A stretch of DNA of 64,000 nucleotides, taken from Elizabethkingia bruuniana (GTDB lineage Bacteria > Bacteroidota > Bacteroidia > Flavobacteriales > Weeksellaceae). The stretch is taken from assembly GCF_002024805.1 (NCBI RefSeq), contig NZ_CP014337.1, positions 1,736,001 to 1,800,000 on the forward strand, written 5' to 3'. A program made the position numbers and the translations under genes. The notes beneath the pieces were generated by a model, which saw only the letters and a program-made list of their open reading frames with translations, searched no databases and was not told where the DNA came from. This document shows positions 26,701 through 35,191 of the stretch, piece after piece; the stretch's first letter is position 1; each line of letters begins with the position of its first letter.

Positions 26701-27570
26701 AGCATTAAGGTGCCCTTCATAGAACCCAAACTTTGGTAATAAAACCGGATTACCAGTAAGCTGATAGAAATCGTTAAGCAAAGCAACCGGACCATCGTTT
26801 ACCATAAAGAATAAATCCAGATAGTTATCATCATGAGACAGAGAAACTTTACCCTTCTCCTTTGCCCCGAAATCGTATTTCCCTTTCTTGAAGGTATACC
26901 ACATCATTCCATAGCCTTTAGAAGACCAATAGAAAGGTGTTGGAGAAGCTACTCCACCATCTGTCCAGCTGTTCTGGTTTTCAATAGCGATAGCCTTTCC
27001 TTTATGAGAAAAACGTCCGTTCTGAACGCCGCCGCCATAGAAATATTCTTGTGGGTTTTCCTTTAGTGTAAGACTTGTTTTATTTTTTTCAAAACTTAAT
27101 GGTTCTACTTCTTCAACAACTACAGCTTTTGTCTGCAGATTGATAAGTTTAAAAAGAGAGGTGTTTTTATCAAAAACTACCTGCACCTTATCTGTTGTAA
27201 TACTCAGTTGGTTATTATCCTGAGCAATATTAAGCTTGGTTACAGCTTTTCTTGGATTGCTGACTAATATTTTAGCCTCAGGCTTTGCCTCTGGATCACG
27301 CATTCCTTTTCCACTGTTATCCTGGAATAATCTGAAGATATTGTCTCCGTAGAAATCCAGTAAAGCTTTTTGTTGGTTCGAGAATGTAATCTCGATGGTT
27401 GTAGCATTAATTTTTTTTGCATCTGTTATTTTCAGTTGTTGCTGAGTAACATTCTCTACTTTAGCAGCAACAGTTTGTTGTGCCTGTACATAGTTTGTTA
27501 GAAATGTTGAGGAAGCAAATGCAAATAATACTCCGGCAGTAGGTTTAATACCCCAGAATTTTCTCTTCAT
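23707..27570 (-). CDS. Large secreted GH31 glycosidase with Fn3, F5/8C, dockerin-like and cohesin-like segments
   Basis: 1287-residue exported glycoside hydrolase. Signal peptide to about residue 31 (NYVQAQ); GH31 N-terminal sandwich (about 45-270); catalytic barrel (about 280-600) with likely nucleophile Asp427 in VLKTDVAWVGDG and acid/base Asp479 in WSGDQTGGVWEY; a DUF5110-type beta domain (about 690-800); Fn3 (about 865-950; DYYEIDFNGLKYSTIKD, YTFKVRAVNKDG); F5/8 type C/CBM32-like (about 955-1085); two dockerin-like repeats (GDINNDKLIDRNDL, GDVNKNNLIDAYDI, about 1094-1151); cohesin-like beta domain to the end. GH31 covers alpha-glucosidases, galactosidases and N-acetylgalactosaminidases; the accessory pattern recalls the last group, which is inference. 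-7 box at 27605-27612. Confidence 0.88.
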   Translation of the reverse strand: MKRKFWGIKPTAGVLFAFASSTFLTNYVQAQQTVAAKVENVTQQQLKITDAKKINATTIEITFSNQQKALLDFYGDNIFRLFQDNSGKGMRDPEAKPEAKILVSNPRKAVTKLNIAQDNNQLSITTDKVQVVFDKNTSLFKLINLQTKAVVVEEVEPLSFEKNKTSLTLKENPQEYFYGGGVQNGRFSHKGKAIAIENQNSWTDGGVASPTPFYWSSKGYGMMWYTFKKGKYDFGAKEKGKVSLSHDDNYLDLFFMVNDGPVALLNDFYQLTGNPVLLPKFGFYEGHLNAYNRDYWKEDEKGILFEDGKRYKESQKENGGIKESLNGEKNNYQFSARAVVDRYKNNDMPLGWVLPNDGYGAGYGQTETLDGNIKNLKDFGDYARKNGVEIGLWTQSDLHPKEGISALLQRDIIKEVRDAGVRVLKTDVAWVGDGYSFGLNGVSDVGNIMPKYGNDARPFIISLDGWAGTQRYAGIWSGDQTGGVWEYIRFHIPTYIGSGLSGQPNITSDMDGIFGGKKPIINTRDFQWKAFTPMQLNMDGWGSNEKYPHALGETATSINRNYLKLKSELLPYSYSIAKEAVNGLPMIRAMFLEEQNAYTQGKMTQYQFMYGPNFLVAPIYQETKTDDKGNDIRNGIYLPKGQWVDYLTGEQYDGGEIINSIDSPIWKLPVFVKRGAIIPLANPNNNVSEINKNLRIYEVYPLGKTSFTEYDDDGVSEQYKAGKGASTIIESNLVKDKAVVTVFPAKGNFDGQTKDKATEFRISVTAKPGNIIAKVGNKKAKLKEVTSLAEFEAQENVYYYNEKPNFNRFSTKGTEFEKIQIVKNPQVWVKTAKADITSQKVSLELEGYKFEPKNHLKITSGALTAPKNVQITDKNLEAYTVKPTWDKVPNADYYEIDFNGLKYSTIKDTELLFEGLTAETNYTFKVRAVNKDGASDWTSFAAKTKSNPLEFAIKGISGTTSVDAQEGFEVYKLFDEEEGNMWHTKYRVKAVPFDLVVDLKSINQLDKFQLLPRNDGRNGLIKKGKVSYSMDKQTWTDAGTFEWKDDFDPKEFSFTSHPTARYVKISVEQAVGDYGTGRELYVFKVPGTESYLPGDINNDKLIDRNDLTSYTNYTGLRKGDADFEGYVSNGDVNKNNLIDAYDISVVATQLDGGVDEAKIEKVAGKLEITTPKQNYNKDEIIEVTVKGTNLKSVNALSFALPYNAQDYEFVGIQTLDTKKMENLTNDRLHSNREKVLYPTFVNLGKQEALNGSNNLFIIKFKAKKNLKFNLKPQQGILVDKDLNSVNF

Positions 27571-27667
27571 AATATTTAAATTTTCCTGGTTAATAAGAAT
27601 CTTACAAATGTAACAAGCATAATTGTATTTAAGGCATTATATGTATAAAAATATTACCAATGTATAC

Positions 27668-27705
27668 GAAAAAAGCCCTCCTCAATGAAGAAGAAGGCTT
27701 TTTTC
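27668..27705 (-). terminator. Terminator of the pdh unit
   Basis: Arms 27668-27677 (GAAAAAAGCC) and 27696-27705 (GGCTTTTTTC), perfect 10 bases, loop of 18 with a further TTC/GAA-type pairing. It lies 19 bases after the pdhC stop. Confidence 0.85.
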
Positions 27706-27723
27706 TATTATTTTGTTGAACTT

Positions 27724-29307
27724 TTATATCAATAAGCTCAATGGATTTTCAAGGTAAGTTCTTAAAGTTTGTAAGAACTGAGCCCCTGTAGCACCATCAA
27801 CCACTCTGTGGTCACAAGCTAATGAAAGCTTCATCGTATTACCAACTACAATCTGACCATCTTTAACAACAGGCTTCTCGATGATAGCACCTACTGAAAG
27901 AATAGCAGCATTTGGCTGGTTGATAATACTTGTAAATGTTTCGATACCGAACATTCCAAGGTTAGAAATAGAGAAAGTACTTCCTTCCATTTCGTTAGCT
28001 TTAAGACCTTTGTTTTTAGCTCTTGCAGCCATATCTTTTACTGAAGCCGAAATTTCAGAGTAAGACATATGGTCTGTATTCTTCAATACAGGAACTACTA
28101 ATCCGTCTGGAATCGCTACAGCTACACCAATATTAATGTTTCCACGGTGGATGATCTTATCTCCTGCCCATGAGCTGTTTACTTGTGGATGTTTTCTTAA
28201 AGCAATTGCAGTAGCTTTAATGATCATATCGTTGAAAGATACTTTAGTATCTGGCAAGCTGTTGATCTCTTTTCTTGCTGCAATAGCTTTATCCATATTG
28301 ATTTCCACCATCAGGTAGTAGTGAGGTGCCGTGAATTTACTTTCAGAAAGTCTTTTCGCGATCACATTACGAACCTGAGAGTTTGGAGTTTCAGTATCTT
28401 CACCAGCTACAAAGTTAACTACAGCTTTAGCTGGAGCTGCTGTTACAGCTGTAGCAGCCTGTGCAGAAGGCTGATAATTTTCAACATCCTTCTTTACAAT
28501 TCTACCACCATCACCAGAACCTTTTACAGCTGAAATGTCGATTCCTTTATCTGAAGCAATTTTACGTGCTAAAGGAGAAATTGCTACTCTGTCACCTGTA
28601 GATGAAGCTGCAACAACTTCTTCTTTTGGCTGAGTTGCAACTGGCTTTTCAGATACCGCCGGAGCTGCATCAGATTTAGCTGCAGGTTTTCCTGAAGTTA
28701 ATCCGGAAACATCTGTTCCTGCAGGGCCAATAATTGCTAAAACCGTGTCAACTAATGCTGCACCAGATTCAGCTACCCCTTGATAAAGTAATGTTCCGTT
28801 GAATTCAGATTCGAAATCCTGTACCGCTTTGTCGGTTTCAATTTCTGCTAGAATATCTCCTTCTTTTACTGCATCACCAACATTCTTGTGCCATTTAGCA
28901 ACTTTCCCTTCTGTCATTGTATCAGAAAGACGAGGCATTGTGATAATTTCTACACCAGCAGGTACTTCTGCTGAAGCAGTAGATTCAGCTGCTGCAGGCT
29001 CTGCTGCTGCCTGTGCAGGAGCTTCTTCTTTTGCAGGTGCGCCACCGATTAATGCTGAAATATCTTCGCCTTCTTTACCAATAATACATAAAACAGTATC
29101 TACAGGAGCTTGACCACCTTCAGCAACACCCTGATAAAGTAATGTTCCGTTGATTTCAGATTCAAAGTCCTGTACCGCTTTATCAGTTTCGATTTCAGCA
29201 AGAAGATCTCCTTCTTTAACCGTATCACCTACATTTTTATGCCATTTTGAAACCTTACCTTCCGTCATAGTATCCGAAAGACGCGGCATTGTGATTACTT
29301 CTGCCAT
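27724..29307 (-). CDS. pdhC: Pyruvate dehydrogenase E2, dihydrolipoamide acetyltransferase with two lipoyl domains
   Basis: 527-residue core enzyme of the pyruvate dehydrogenase complex. Two lipoyl domains (1-77 and about 120-197) each carry the lipoylated Lys in EIETDKAV (Lys43 in the first), joined by Ala/Pro-rich linkers. A subunit-binding domain follows (about 243-280; ISPLARKIASDKGIDISAVKGSGDGGRIVKKD) and then the acyltransferase domain ending with the catalytic DHRVVDGA. It lies 81 bases behind pdhA, with an inverted repeat in the gap. The two lipoyl domains are also near-repeats at the DNA level (28750-28940 and 29100-29300). E1 beta and E3 are outside the window. Confidence 0.96.
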   Translation of the reverse strand: MAEVITMPRLSDTMTEGKVSKWHKNVGDTVKEGDLLAEIETDKAVQDFESEINGTLLYQGVAEGGQAPVDTVLCIIGKEGEDISALIGGAPAKEEAPAQAAAEPAAAESTASAEVPAGVEIITMPRLSDTMTEGKVAKWHKNVGDAVKEGDILAEIETDKAVQDFESEFNGTLLYQGVAESGAALVDTVLAIIGPAGTDVSGLTSGKPAAKSDAAPAVSEKPVATQPKEEVVAASSTGDRVAISPLARKIASDKGIDISAVKGSGDGGRIVKKDVENYQPSAQAATAVTAAPAKAVVNFVAGEDTETPNSQVRNVIAKRLSESKFTAPHYYLMVEINMDKAIAARKEINSLPDTKVSFNDMIIKATAIALRKHPQVNSSWAGDKIIHRGNINIGVAVAIPDGLVVPVLKNTDHMSYSEISASVKDMAARAKNKGLKANEMEGSTFSISNLGMFGIETFTSIINQPNAAILSVGAIIEKPVVKDGQIVVGNTMKLSLACDHRVVDGATGAQFLQTLRTYLENPLSLLI

Positions 29308-29330
29308 AATTTTCTTTATTTAAAAATTTG

Positions 29331-29378
29331 AAATTTGAGAATTGAGATTAAAAATACTTTATACTCAAATTCTAAATT
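29331..29378. repeat. AT-rich inverted repeat between pdhC and pdhA
   Basis: 29331-29346 (AAATTTGAGAATTGAG) is imperfectly inverted at 29364-29378 (CTCAAATTCTAAATT). Unit and setting (gap inside a co-directional gene pair) resemble the repeat at 424-485. Confidence 0.6.
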
Positions 29379-29388
29379 AATATCGTTA

Positions 29389-30390
29389 TTAGTTTTCTAG
29401 TTTATCAATGAATGGATAGTCTGGCTCTGAGTATACAAAGTCATAAACCTGAGATAAATCTGGATATGCAGAGTTTTCCATGAATTCTACACACTCTTCA
29501 ACAAATTCTTTAGACTTTTCGTCGATAGCTTCTAATTCAGATTCAGTAGCCCAGTTGTTTTCAAGAATTCTGCTCTTCACTAACTCGATAGGATCTTCAT
29601 TCTTCATCATCCCTACTTCTTCTTTAGTTCTGTATGGCTCAGCATCAGACATAGAGTGACCTCTGTAACGGTAAGTTCTAGCTTCTAAGAATGTTGGTCC
29701 TTCTCCTCGTCTTGCTCTTTCGATAGCTTCGAAAGCAGCCTCAGCAACTTTTTCAGGATCCATTGCATCTACAGGCATACAAGGCATTTCATATCCTAAA
29801 CCTAATTTGTAGATATCTTCGTGGTTTGAAGTTCTTTTTACAGAAGTACCCATTGCATACTGGTTGTTCTCCACAACAAATACTACCGGAAGTTTCCAGT
29901 TCATTGCCATGTTGAAAGTCTCGTGAAGAGATCCCTGACGTGCAGCACCATCTCCGAAGAAACAGATGTTTACACCACCAGTTTTGAAATATTTATCTCC
30001 AAAAGCGATACCTGCTCCTAATGGAATCTGGCCACCTACAATGCCGTGACCTCCGTAAAAACGGTGTTCTTTGCTAAAAATGTGCATAGAACCACCCATA
30101 CCATGTGAAGTACCGGTAACTTTACCACATAATTCCGCCATAATTCTTTTAGGATCAACCCCCATTGCCATTGGATGGATATGACATCTGTAAGCAGTAA
30201 TCATACTGTCTTTGGTTAAATCCATTGCATGTGTAAAACCTGCAGGGATTGCCTCCTGACCGTTGTAAAGGTGTAAGAAACCTCTGATTTTCTGCTTCAA
30301 ATAAAGAGAACGACACTTATCTTCGAAGCGTCTCCACATCGTCATATCCTCGTACCATTTCAGGTAGACTTCTTTAGAAAATTCTTTCAT
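29389..30390 (-). CDS. pdhA: Pyruvate dehydrogenase E1 component subunit alpha
   Basis: 333-residue thiamine-diphosphate enzyme subunit that decarboxylates pyruvate. The TPP motif runs from FFGDGAARQGS to VVFVVENNQYAMGT; the segment TYRYRGHSMSDAEPYRTKEEV is the phosphorylation-loop region, unmodified in bacteria. HGMGGSMHIFSKEHRFYGGHGIVGGQ is a conserved channel segment. Followed by pdhC. A -7 box (TATTTTTG on minus, 30462-30469) and a leader hairpin (30413-30449) precede it. Confidence 0.96.
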   Translation of the reverse strand: MKEFSKEVYLKWYEDMTMWRRFEDKCRSLYLKQKIRGFLHLYNGQEAIPAGFTHAMDLTKDSMITAYRCHIHPMAMGVDPKRIMAELCGKVTGTSHGMGGSMHIFSKEHRFYGGHGIVGGQIPLGAGIAFGDKYFKTGGVNICFFGDGAARQGSLHETFNMAMNWKLPVVFVVENNQYAMGTSVKRTSNHEDIYKLGLGYEMPCMPVDAMDPEKVAEAAFEAIERARRGEGPTFLEARTYRYRGHSMSDAEPYRTKEEVGMMKNEDPIELVKSRILENNWATESELEAIDEKSKEFVEECVEFMENSAYPDLSQVYDFVYSEPDYPFIDKLEN

Positions 30391-30412
30391 GTGTAACTAT
30401 TGTTATTTATTT

Positions 30413-30469
30413 AATAATCACAAATAACCATTAAGGTTTTATGATTATTGAATCGAGAGCACAAAAATA
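30413..30469 (-). promoter_or_regulatory. pdhA promoter and leader hairpin
   Basis: TATTTTTG on the minus strand at 30469-30462 fits the -7 consensus. In the leader, AATAATCA (30413-30420) and TGATTATT (30442-30449) form 8-base arms with an inner AACC/GGTT pair (30426-30429/30435-30438). The palindrome could be an operator or an RNA structure. Confidence 0.5.
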
Positions 30470-30550
30470 CTAAAAAACTTCTTTATTTTCTGCATAAGAT
30501 TATGAAGTCTGATTATATTTCTGTGAACAGATTCTAAAATTGTTTTATTA

Positions 30551-31567
30551 TTAATCTCTGCTTTCCAAATGTTTTTGCCACTGCCATGTTGTTTTCAGGG
30601 CTTCAGTAAGACTTGTATCAGCCTTCCAGCCTAGCTCTGCCTCTGCTTTTGATGCATTTGCATAAGCTATTGTAATATCGCCGTCACGACGTGGTTTAAA
30701 CTCATATTTTACTTCTACATCATTAGCCGTTTCAAAGCTTTTAACAACTTCCAATACAGATGATCCTTTACCTGTTCCAAGGTTATAAATATCTACAACG
30801 GTATCAGTATCTGCAGCGATTAGTTTTTTAAGAGAAGCAACGTGTGCTTTTGCTAAGTCGACTACATAGATATAATCACGAACAGCTGTTCCGTCTGGTG
30901 TCGGATAATCGTTGCCGAAAATGCTTAAATACTCGCGGACACCTGCCGCTGTCTGGCTAACATAAGGAATAAGATTGTTTGGAATACCAAGAGGCAACTC
31001 TCCGATTAAAGCACTTGGATGAGCACCAATAGGATTGAAATATCTTAGTAAACTTACTTTCTTATGATGGGCAATAGCGAAATCTTTGATGATCTCCTCT
31101 CCCATCTGCTTGGTTTTCCCATAAGAAGATTCAGGTAATTTCAGTTCTGTTTCTTCATTAATAGGCATTTCATCTGCTTGTCCGTATACGGTGCATGATG
31201 AGCTGAAAATAAAGTTAGAAATATTTTTCTCTTTAAATTCCTGAAGAATATTAATCAGAGAAAAAAGATTATTTTCATAGTAATCAACTGGCTTTTCCTG
31301 ACTTTCTCCTACTGCTTTATAAGCTGCAAAATGAATACAGCCTTCAATTTTATGAGCTTCTAAAACCTGAGTTAATAGCTCTCTTCTTTTTAAATCAAAA
31401 GGATAGAATGTTGGTCTTACCCCTGTAATTTTCTCAATACCGTCCAGAACTCTTTTCTCGGTATTGGAAAGATCATCGATAATCACAACATCAAAGTTGT
31501 TCTGGATAAGCTCTACTACTGTATGCGAACCTATATATCCCAGTCCTCCTGTTACTAATATTGCCAT
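30551..31567 (-). CDS. galE: UDP-glucose 4-epimerase
   Basis: 338-residue short-chain dehydrogenase-type epimerase that interconverts UDP-glucose and UDP-galactose. The NAD-binding GGLGYIGSH (residues 7-15), Ser in FSSSCTVYG and the YGKTK catalytic pair (Tyr and Lys) are present, with the substrate region NPIGAHPSALIGE. It follows a DegT aminotransferase by 17 bases, so both probably supply nucleotide sugars for surface glycans; that link is inference. Confidence 0.95.
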   Translation of the reverse strand: MAILVTGGLGYIGSHTVVELIQNNFDVVIIDDLSNTEKRVLDGIEKITGVRPTFYPFDLKRRELLTQVLEAHKIEGCIHFAAYKAVGESQEKPVDYYENNLFSLINILQEFKEKNISNFIFSSSCTVYGQADEMPINEETELKLPESSYGKTKQMGEEIIKDFAIAHHKKVSLLRYFNPIGAHPSALIGELPLGIPNNLIPYVSQTAAGVREYLSIFGNDYPTPDGTAVRDYIYVVDLAKAHVASLKKLIAADTDTVVDIYNLGTGKGSSVLEVVKSFETANDVEVKYEFKPRRDGDITIAYANASKAEAELGWKADTSLTEALKTTWQWQKHLESRD

Positions 31568-31584
31568 AGTTATAGTTTTGGTTT

Positions 31585-32709
31585 TTATTTCATGAACTCT
31601 AAAACAGCATCGGTAATATACTTCAACTGCTCTTCATCTAATTCGGTATGCATCGGCAAAGAGATTACCTGATCTAATAACTTATCCGTGTTTACAAAGT
31701 CTGCGTCATTGCCATCCTGGAAGTAAGCCTTCTGCTTTCTTAAAGCTACCGGATAATAGATCATGGCAGGGATTTCTTTAGAAGTTAAAAACTCCTGAAG
31801 TTCATTTCTCTTACCATTTAGGATTCTTAATGTATACTGGTGGAAAACGTGTGTAGAATCTGTTGCTCTCTCTGGGACTAAGATGTCCGGGTGATTTGCA
31901 AATGCATTATCATAATAAGCTGCAGCTTCGTTTCTTGCTTTTGCATATTCATCAAGAAGTCTTAGTTTTATTCTAAGAACGGCTGCCTGCACACTATCTA
32001 AACGGGAATTAACGCCTACCTCATCATGATAATATCTACGGTACATCCCATGGTTTACAATACCGCGGATTTTGTATTCCAACTCATCATCATTAGTAAA
32101 TATAGCACCACCGTCTCCGTAGCATCCAAGGTTTTTAGATGGGAAGAAAGATGTAGTACCTAAAGTACCCATCGTTCCGGATTTCTTTTTAGTTCCGTCG
32201 GAGAATGTATAATCGGCACCAATAGCTTGCGCATTGTCTTCTATTACATAGAGATTATGTTCTTTAGCTACTTTTAGTATTTCTTCCATATTGGAACATT
32301 GTCCGAATAAATGAACAGGAATAATAGCTTTAGTTTTTGGCGTGATTGCAGCTTTCAGCTTTTCAATATCTATTGTAAAGGTATTATAATCTACATCTAC
32401 CAAAACTGACTTTAGCTTTAATAAATGAATCACCTCTACCGTAGCGGCAAAGGTGAAATCTGCTGTTATTACTTCGTCTCCTTCCTGAAGGTCTAATGCC
32501 ATTAATGCAATCTGTAAAGCATCGGTACCGTTGGCACAAGGAATAACGTGTTTTACGTCAAGGTAGTTTTGTAGTTCTGTCGTGAATTCTTTTACTTCTG
32601 GTCCGTTGATAAAGGCTGCTGATTCCATTACCTTTAACACTGCTGCATCTGCTTCGTTTTTTATTTTTTGATATTGACCTTGCAGGTCAACCATCTGTAT
32701 TTTTTTCAT
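31585..32709 (-). CDS. DegT/DnrJ/EryC1/StrS-family sugar aminotransferase
   Basis: 374-residue PLP enzyme that aminates keto-sugar nucleotides. The PLP lysine lies in TTSFFPSKNLGCYGDGGA, the Asp/Gln pair in VIEDNAQAIGADY and the conserved DSVQAAVLRIKL segment are present. The exact sugar is unknown; homologues work on UDP-2-acetamido-3-keto or 4-keto sugars in lipopolysaccharide or capsule synthesis. A -7 box TAAATTTG (32734-32727 on minus) precedes it by 17 bases. It heads a unit with galE. Confidence 0.92.
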   Translation of the reverse strand: MKKIQMVDLQGQYQKIKNEADAAVLKVMESAAFINGPEVKEFTTELQNYLDVKHVIPCANGTDALQIALMALDLQEGDEVITADFTFAATVEVIHLLKLKSVLVDVDYNTFTIDIEKLKAAITPKTKAIIPVHLFGQCSNMEEILKVAKEHNLYVIEDNAQAIGADYTFSDGTKKKSGTMGTLGTTSFFPSKNLGCYGDGGAIFTNDDELEYKIRGIVNHGMYRRYYHDEVGVNSRLDSVQAAVLRIKLRLLDEYAKARNEAAAYYDNAFANHPDILVPERATDSTHVFHQYTLRILNGKRNELQEFLTSKEIPAMIYYPVALRKQKAYFQDGNDADFVNTDKLLDQVISLPMHTELDEEQLKYITDAVLEFMK

Positions 32710-33083
32710 GTAAGACTATTATCGTACAAATTTATTATTTTATTTTCAGAACCTGTTATAAAAATGAGTTATATCATTCATTAACCACAACTATTACCAG
32801 AAAAGCTTTACAGACATTTACCTCTTCAGTAAATATGTTCAAAAATGGACAACCAGTGTACGAAAATGAACACTATCGACTTTCTCCTAAAAATACAATT
32901 TACTGATTTACAGCAAATAACAATATCATTTATTTTTTGGTATTCTTTTAACATTAATACGGATAAGAAAAAATAATTACCAAACATTGGGTTTTACATT
33001 TTTAAAAATTTAATTGGAAAATTTGCATAACTAAAATTTTAGTTATAAAATTGTATACCTAAAACATTAGGTAAATAACTGAT
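32710..33083. promoter_or_regulatory. Intergenic region with operator-like palindromes before the 33084 receptor
   Basis: This 374-base gap between divergent genes holds the DegT promoter (32727-32734, minus) and, on the right, two palindromes: 33027-33046, a perfect 20-base inverted repeat (ATAACTAAAA and its complement), and 33057-33072, ACCTAA-AACA-TTAGGT. The first directly follows AAAATTTG (33018-33025), a near match to a -7 box. The part 32760-33000 shows no gene or strong structure. Confidence 0.6.
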
Positions 33084-35168
33084 ATGAAAAAACTAATAAC
33101 GCTAGCTGCAGCATTAACCGGATTACTGATTACGGCGCAGGAGACGAAAACCACAAAAGACACGCTACAACAGAGCAAAGAAATACAGGAAGTAATCCTT
33201 AAATCACAACGCAAAAAACAATTTGTAGACAAAGCAGTATATACATTCAGTGAAGAAGCTTTAAAAAGAGCCCGTTATGCAAACGATCTCCTGAAAACCT
33301 TACCCGAACTCCAGTACGATCCTATTTCTAATTCGGTTGCAAGTATAAAAGGAGGTAAAATACTATTATTGATTAATGGCGTTGAGGCTACCGAGATGCA
33401 AGTGCGTACCGTAAAGCCTGAAGATGTAATTAAAGTAGAATATTACGACAATCCACCAACCCGATGGGCTACGCGTGCTGACACAGTTGTCAATATCCTT
33501 ACAAGAAATCCGGAAACAGGTTATGTATTTGGATTAGAAGCAAGTTCAGCTCTCAACACAGGATTTGTAAACGGATCGGCTTATGCCAATTATACCAAAG
33601 GGCGAAATAACCTGGGAATGGATTATACCATTAACCTAAGAGATTATGATAACCGACAGTTTAGAAATACATATGATTATATGTTAAACGGTAGCCATTA
33701 TAGCTCAGAAGAAAACAGAAAGGATCATTTTGGTTATACCTCTCAGGGAATTACCCTACGCTATAACAACGTTTTAACTGGAAATTATGCTTTTCAGGCA
33801 AAACTAAATCTTGATCTTTCAACAAGCTTCTCAAAAGCTAACGGACTTAATGCTTTTACAAAAGATACATCAACTGAACAACATGGAACTTTAAGAAATA
33901 CCTCTTCAGACTATAACAAACCAACTATAGACTTATATTTCTCTAAGAATCTGGGTAAAAAAGATGAGTTAAGCATTAATCTCGTTGGCTCTAAATACAC
34001 CACTAATTCTGCTGAATTATCAAAAGAATGGATTCTAGCCAATAATCAGAGTGTATTTGACAATGATATGAACCTTAAAGCAAAGCAAACAAGCCTTGTT
34101 GGAGAAATAGCACACACACATGATTTTAGTATTGGGAAACTAAGTTCTGGTTACAGGATTTCCAATAATGCAATATCCAATAATCTACAAAATTTGCAAG
34201 GTAACTCTTATTATGAAGTGAATTACCTGGAACAATATTTCTATACGGAATTCTCGGGGAAGAAAAACAAATTAATGTACAGAGTAGGCCTGGGTTTAAC
34301 TAATATTCATAACCAGAGTGCTGAAATAACGAATAACGAGTGGACCATTACTCCGAAATTAATTCTGGGTTATCAGTTAACAAAAAATCAGAGCTTAAGA
34401 TTTACAAGTAGCTACGTTCCTAGAAGCCCTTCGAGTTCTGCTTTAAGCAGCAATGTGGTACAGGTGGTTCCAAACATTATAAGAAGCGGAAATCCTTATC
34501 TGAAAACGCAACGTTCATGGGGTAATAATCTTATATATTCTATGAACAATAAGTATTTCGATATTAATGCTAATTTGTTTTTTTGGCACAGAGATCGTGC
34601 CATTAACCAGATGTATGTTGCAGATCCAACCTTTGGAGGCTATATGCTAACCTATGAAAATGCACAATATTCTCAACAATATGGAATGCAATTAACTGGT
34701 TCGGTAAAGCCTTTTGGAAATAATCTATTTGTAGTAAAAGTTGTTTTTGCTCCGGCATCTGAACTATTCAAGACCGGTTCCGGAGCCGTTCTTAAAAATA
34801 ATTACATAGGAAACTCTTTTGTAATTTCTTCAGAATATAAGTCTTTCAATATTCAGTATCAATATACGATTCCATATTACACACTGAACGGTGCGTTTTT
34901 GAGTACCAATGAGAATGCTAACCATATTTTTGTTAATTATAAACATAATAACTGGAGCTTCAGTACCGGAATGTATTGGTGGGGAATGCCTTCGGAATAC
35001 AAATCTAAAACTTTACCAGAGAGCCTTGTAAGCTATACCGGGCACACACAAATTTTCAATAACAAATCCATGTTTATTCTGGGTATTGGTTATGACTTTG
35101 CAAAGGGAAGAAAAAATGAAATTCAGAAAAAACTAAATAACGATACGGCACCGCCTGCTACATTCTAA
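33084..35168 (+). CDS. Outer-membrane beta-barrel receptor-like protein (TonB-receptor superfamily)
   Basis: 694-residue outer-membrane protein. A signal peptide (1-18, LLITAQ) is followed by a short linker with the sequence EIQEVILKSQRKKQFVDK, a plug-like domain (about 35-145; LLKTLPELQYDPISNSVASIKGGKILLLINGVEATEMQVRTVKPEDVIKVEYYDNP) and a large barrel ending in YDFAKGRK. This is the OMP_b-brl_3 layout seen in Bacteroidota. Unlike most relatives it lacks an N-terminal carboxypeptidase-regulatory domain; the next gene encodes one. Substrate unknown. The promoter region has two palindromes (33027-33072), pointing to a specific regulator. Confidence 0.85.
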   Translation: MKKLITLAAALTGLLITAQETKTTKDTLQQSKEIQEVILKSQRKKQFVDKAVYTFSEEALKRARYANDLLKTLPELQYDPISNSVASIKGGKILLLINGVEATEMQVRTVKPEDVIKVEYYDNPPTRWATRADTVVNILTRNPETGYVFGLEASSALNTGFVNGSAYANYTKGRNNLGMDYTINLRDYDNRQFRNTYDYMLNGSHYSSEENRKDHFGYTSQGITLRYNNVLTGNYAFQAKLNLDLSTSFSKANGLNAFTKDTSTEQHGTLRNTSSDYNKPTIDLYFSKNLGKKDELSINLVGSKYTTNSAELSKEWILANNQSVFDNDMNLKAKQTSLVGEIAHTHDFSIGKLSSGYRISNNAISNNLQNLQGNSYYEVNYLEQYFYTEFSGKKNKLMYRVGLGLTNIHNQSAEITNNEWTITPKLILGYQLTKNQSLRFTSSYVPRSPSSSALSSNVVQVVPNIIRSGNPYLKTQRSWGNNLIYSMNNKYFDINANLFFWHRDRAINQMYVADPTFGGYMLTYENAQYSQQYGMQLTGSVKPFGNNLFVVKVVFAPASELFKTGSGAVLKNNYIGNSFVISSEYKSFNIQYQYTIPYYTLNGAFLSTNENANHIFVNYKHNNWSFSTGMYWWGMPSEYKSKTLPESLVSYTGHTQIFNNKSMFILGIGYDFAKGRKNEIQKKLNNDTAPPATF

Positions 35169-35191
35169 AACTAACTTAAATACATTCTGCT

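Noticed and set aside
25350-26795. Several ORFs of 60-75 codons within the GH31 gene
   Set aside because: They overlap the well-supported GH31 frame, show no domain and have codon patterns of shadow frames.
28750-29300. DNA duplication inside pdhC
   Set aside because: The near repeat corresponds to the two tandem lipoyl domains that are normal in E2 enzymes; not a recent rearrangement.
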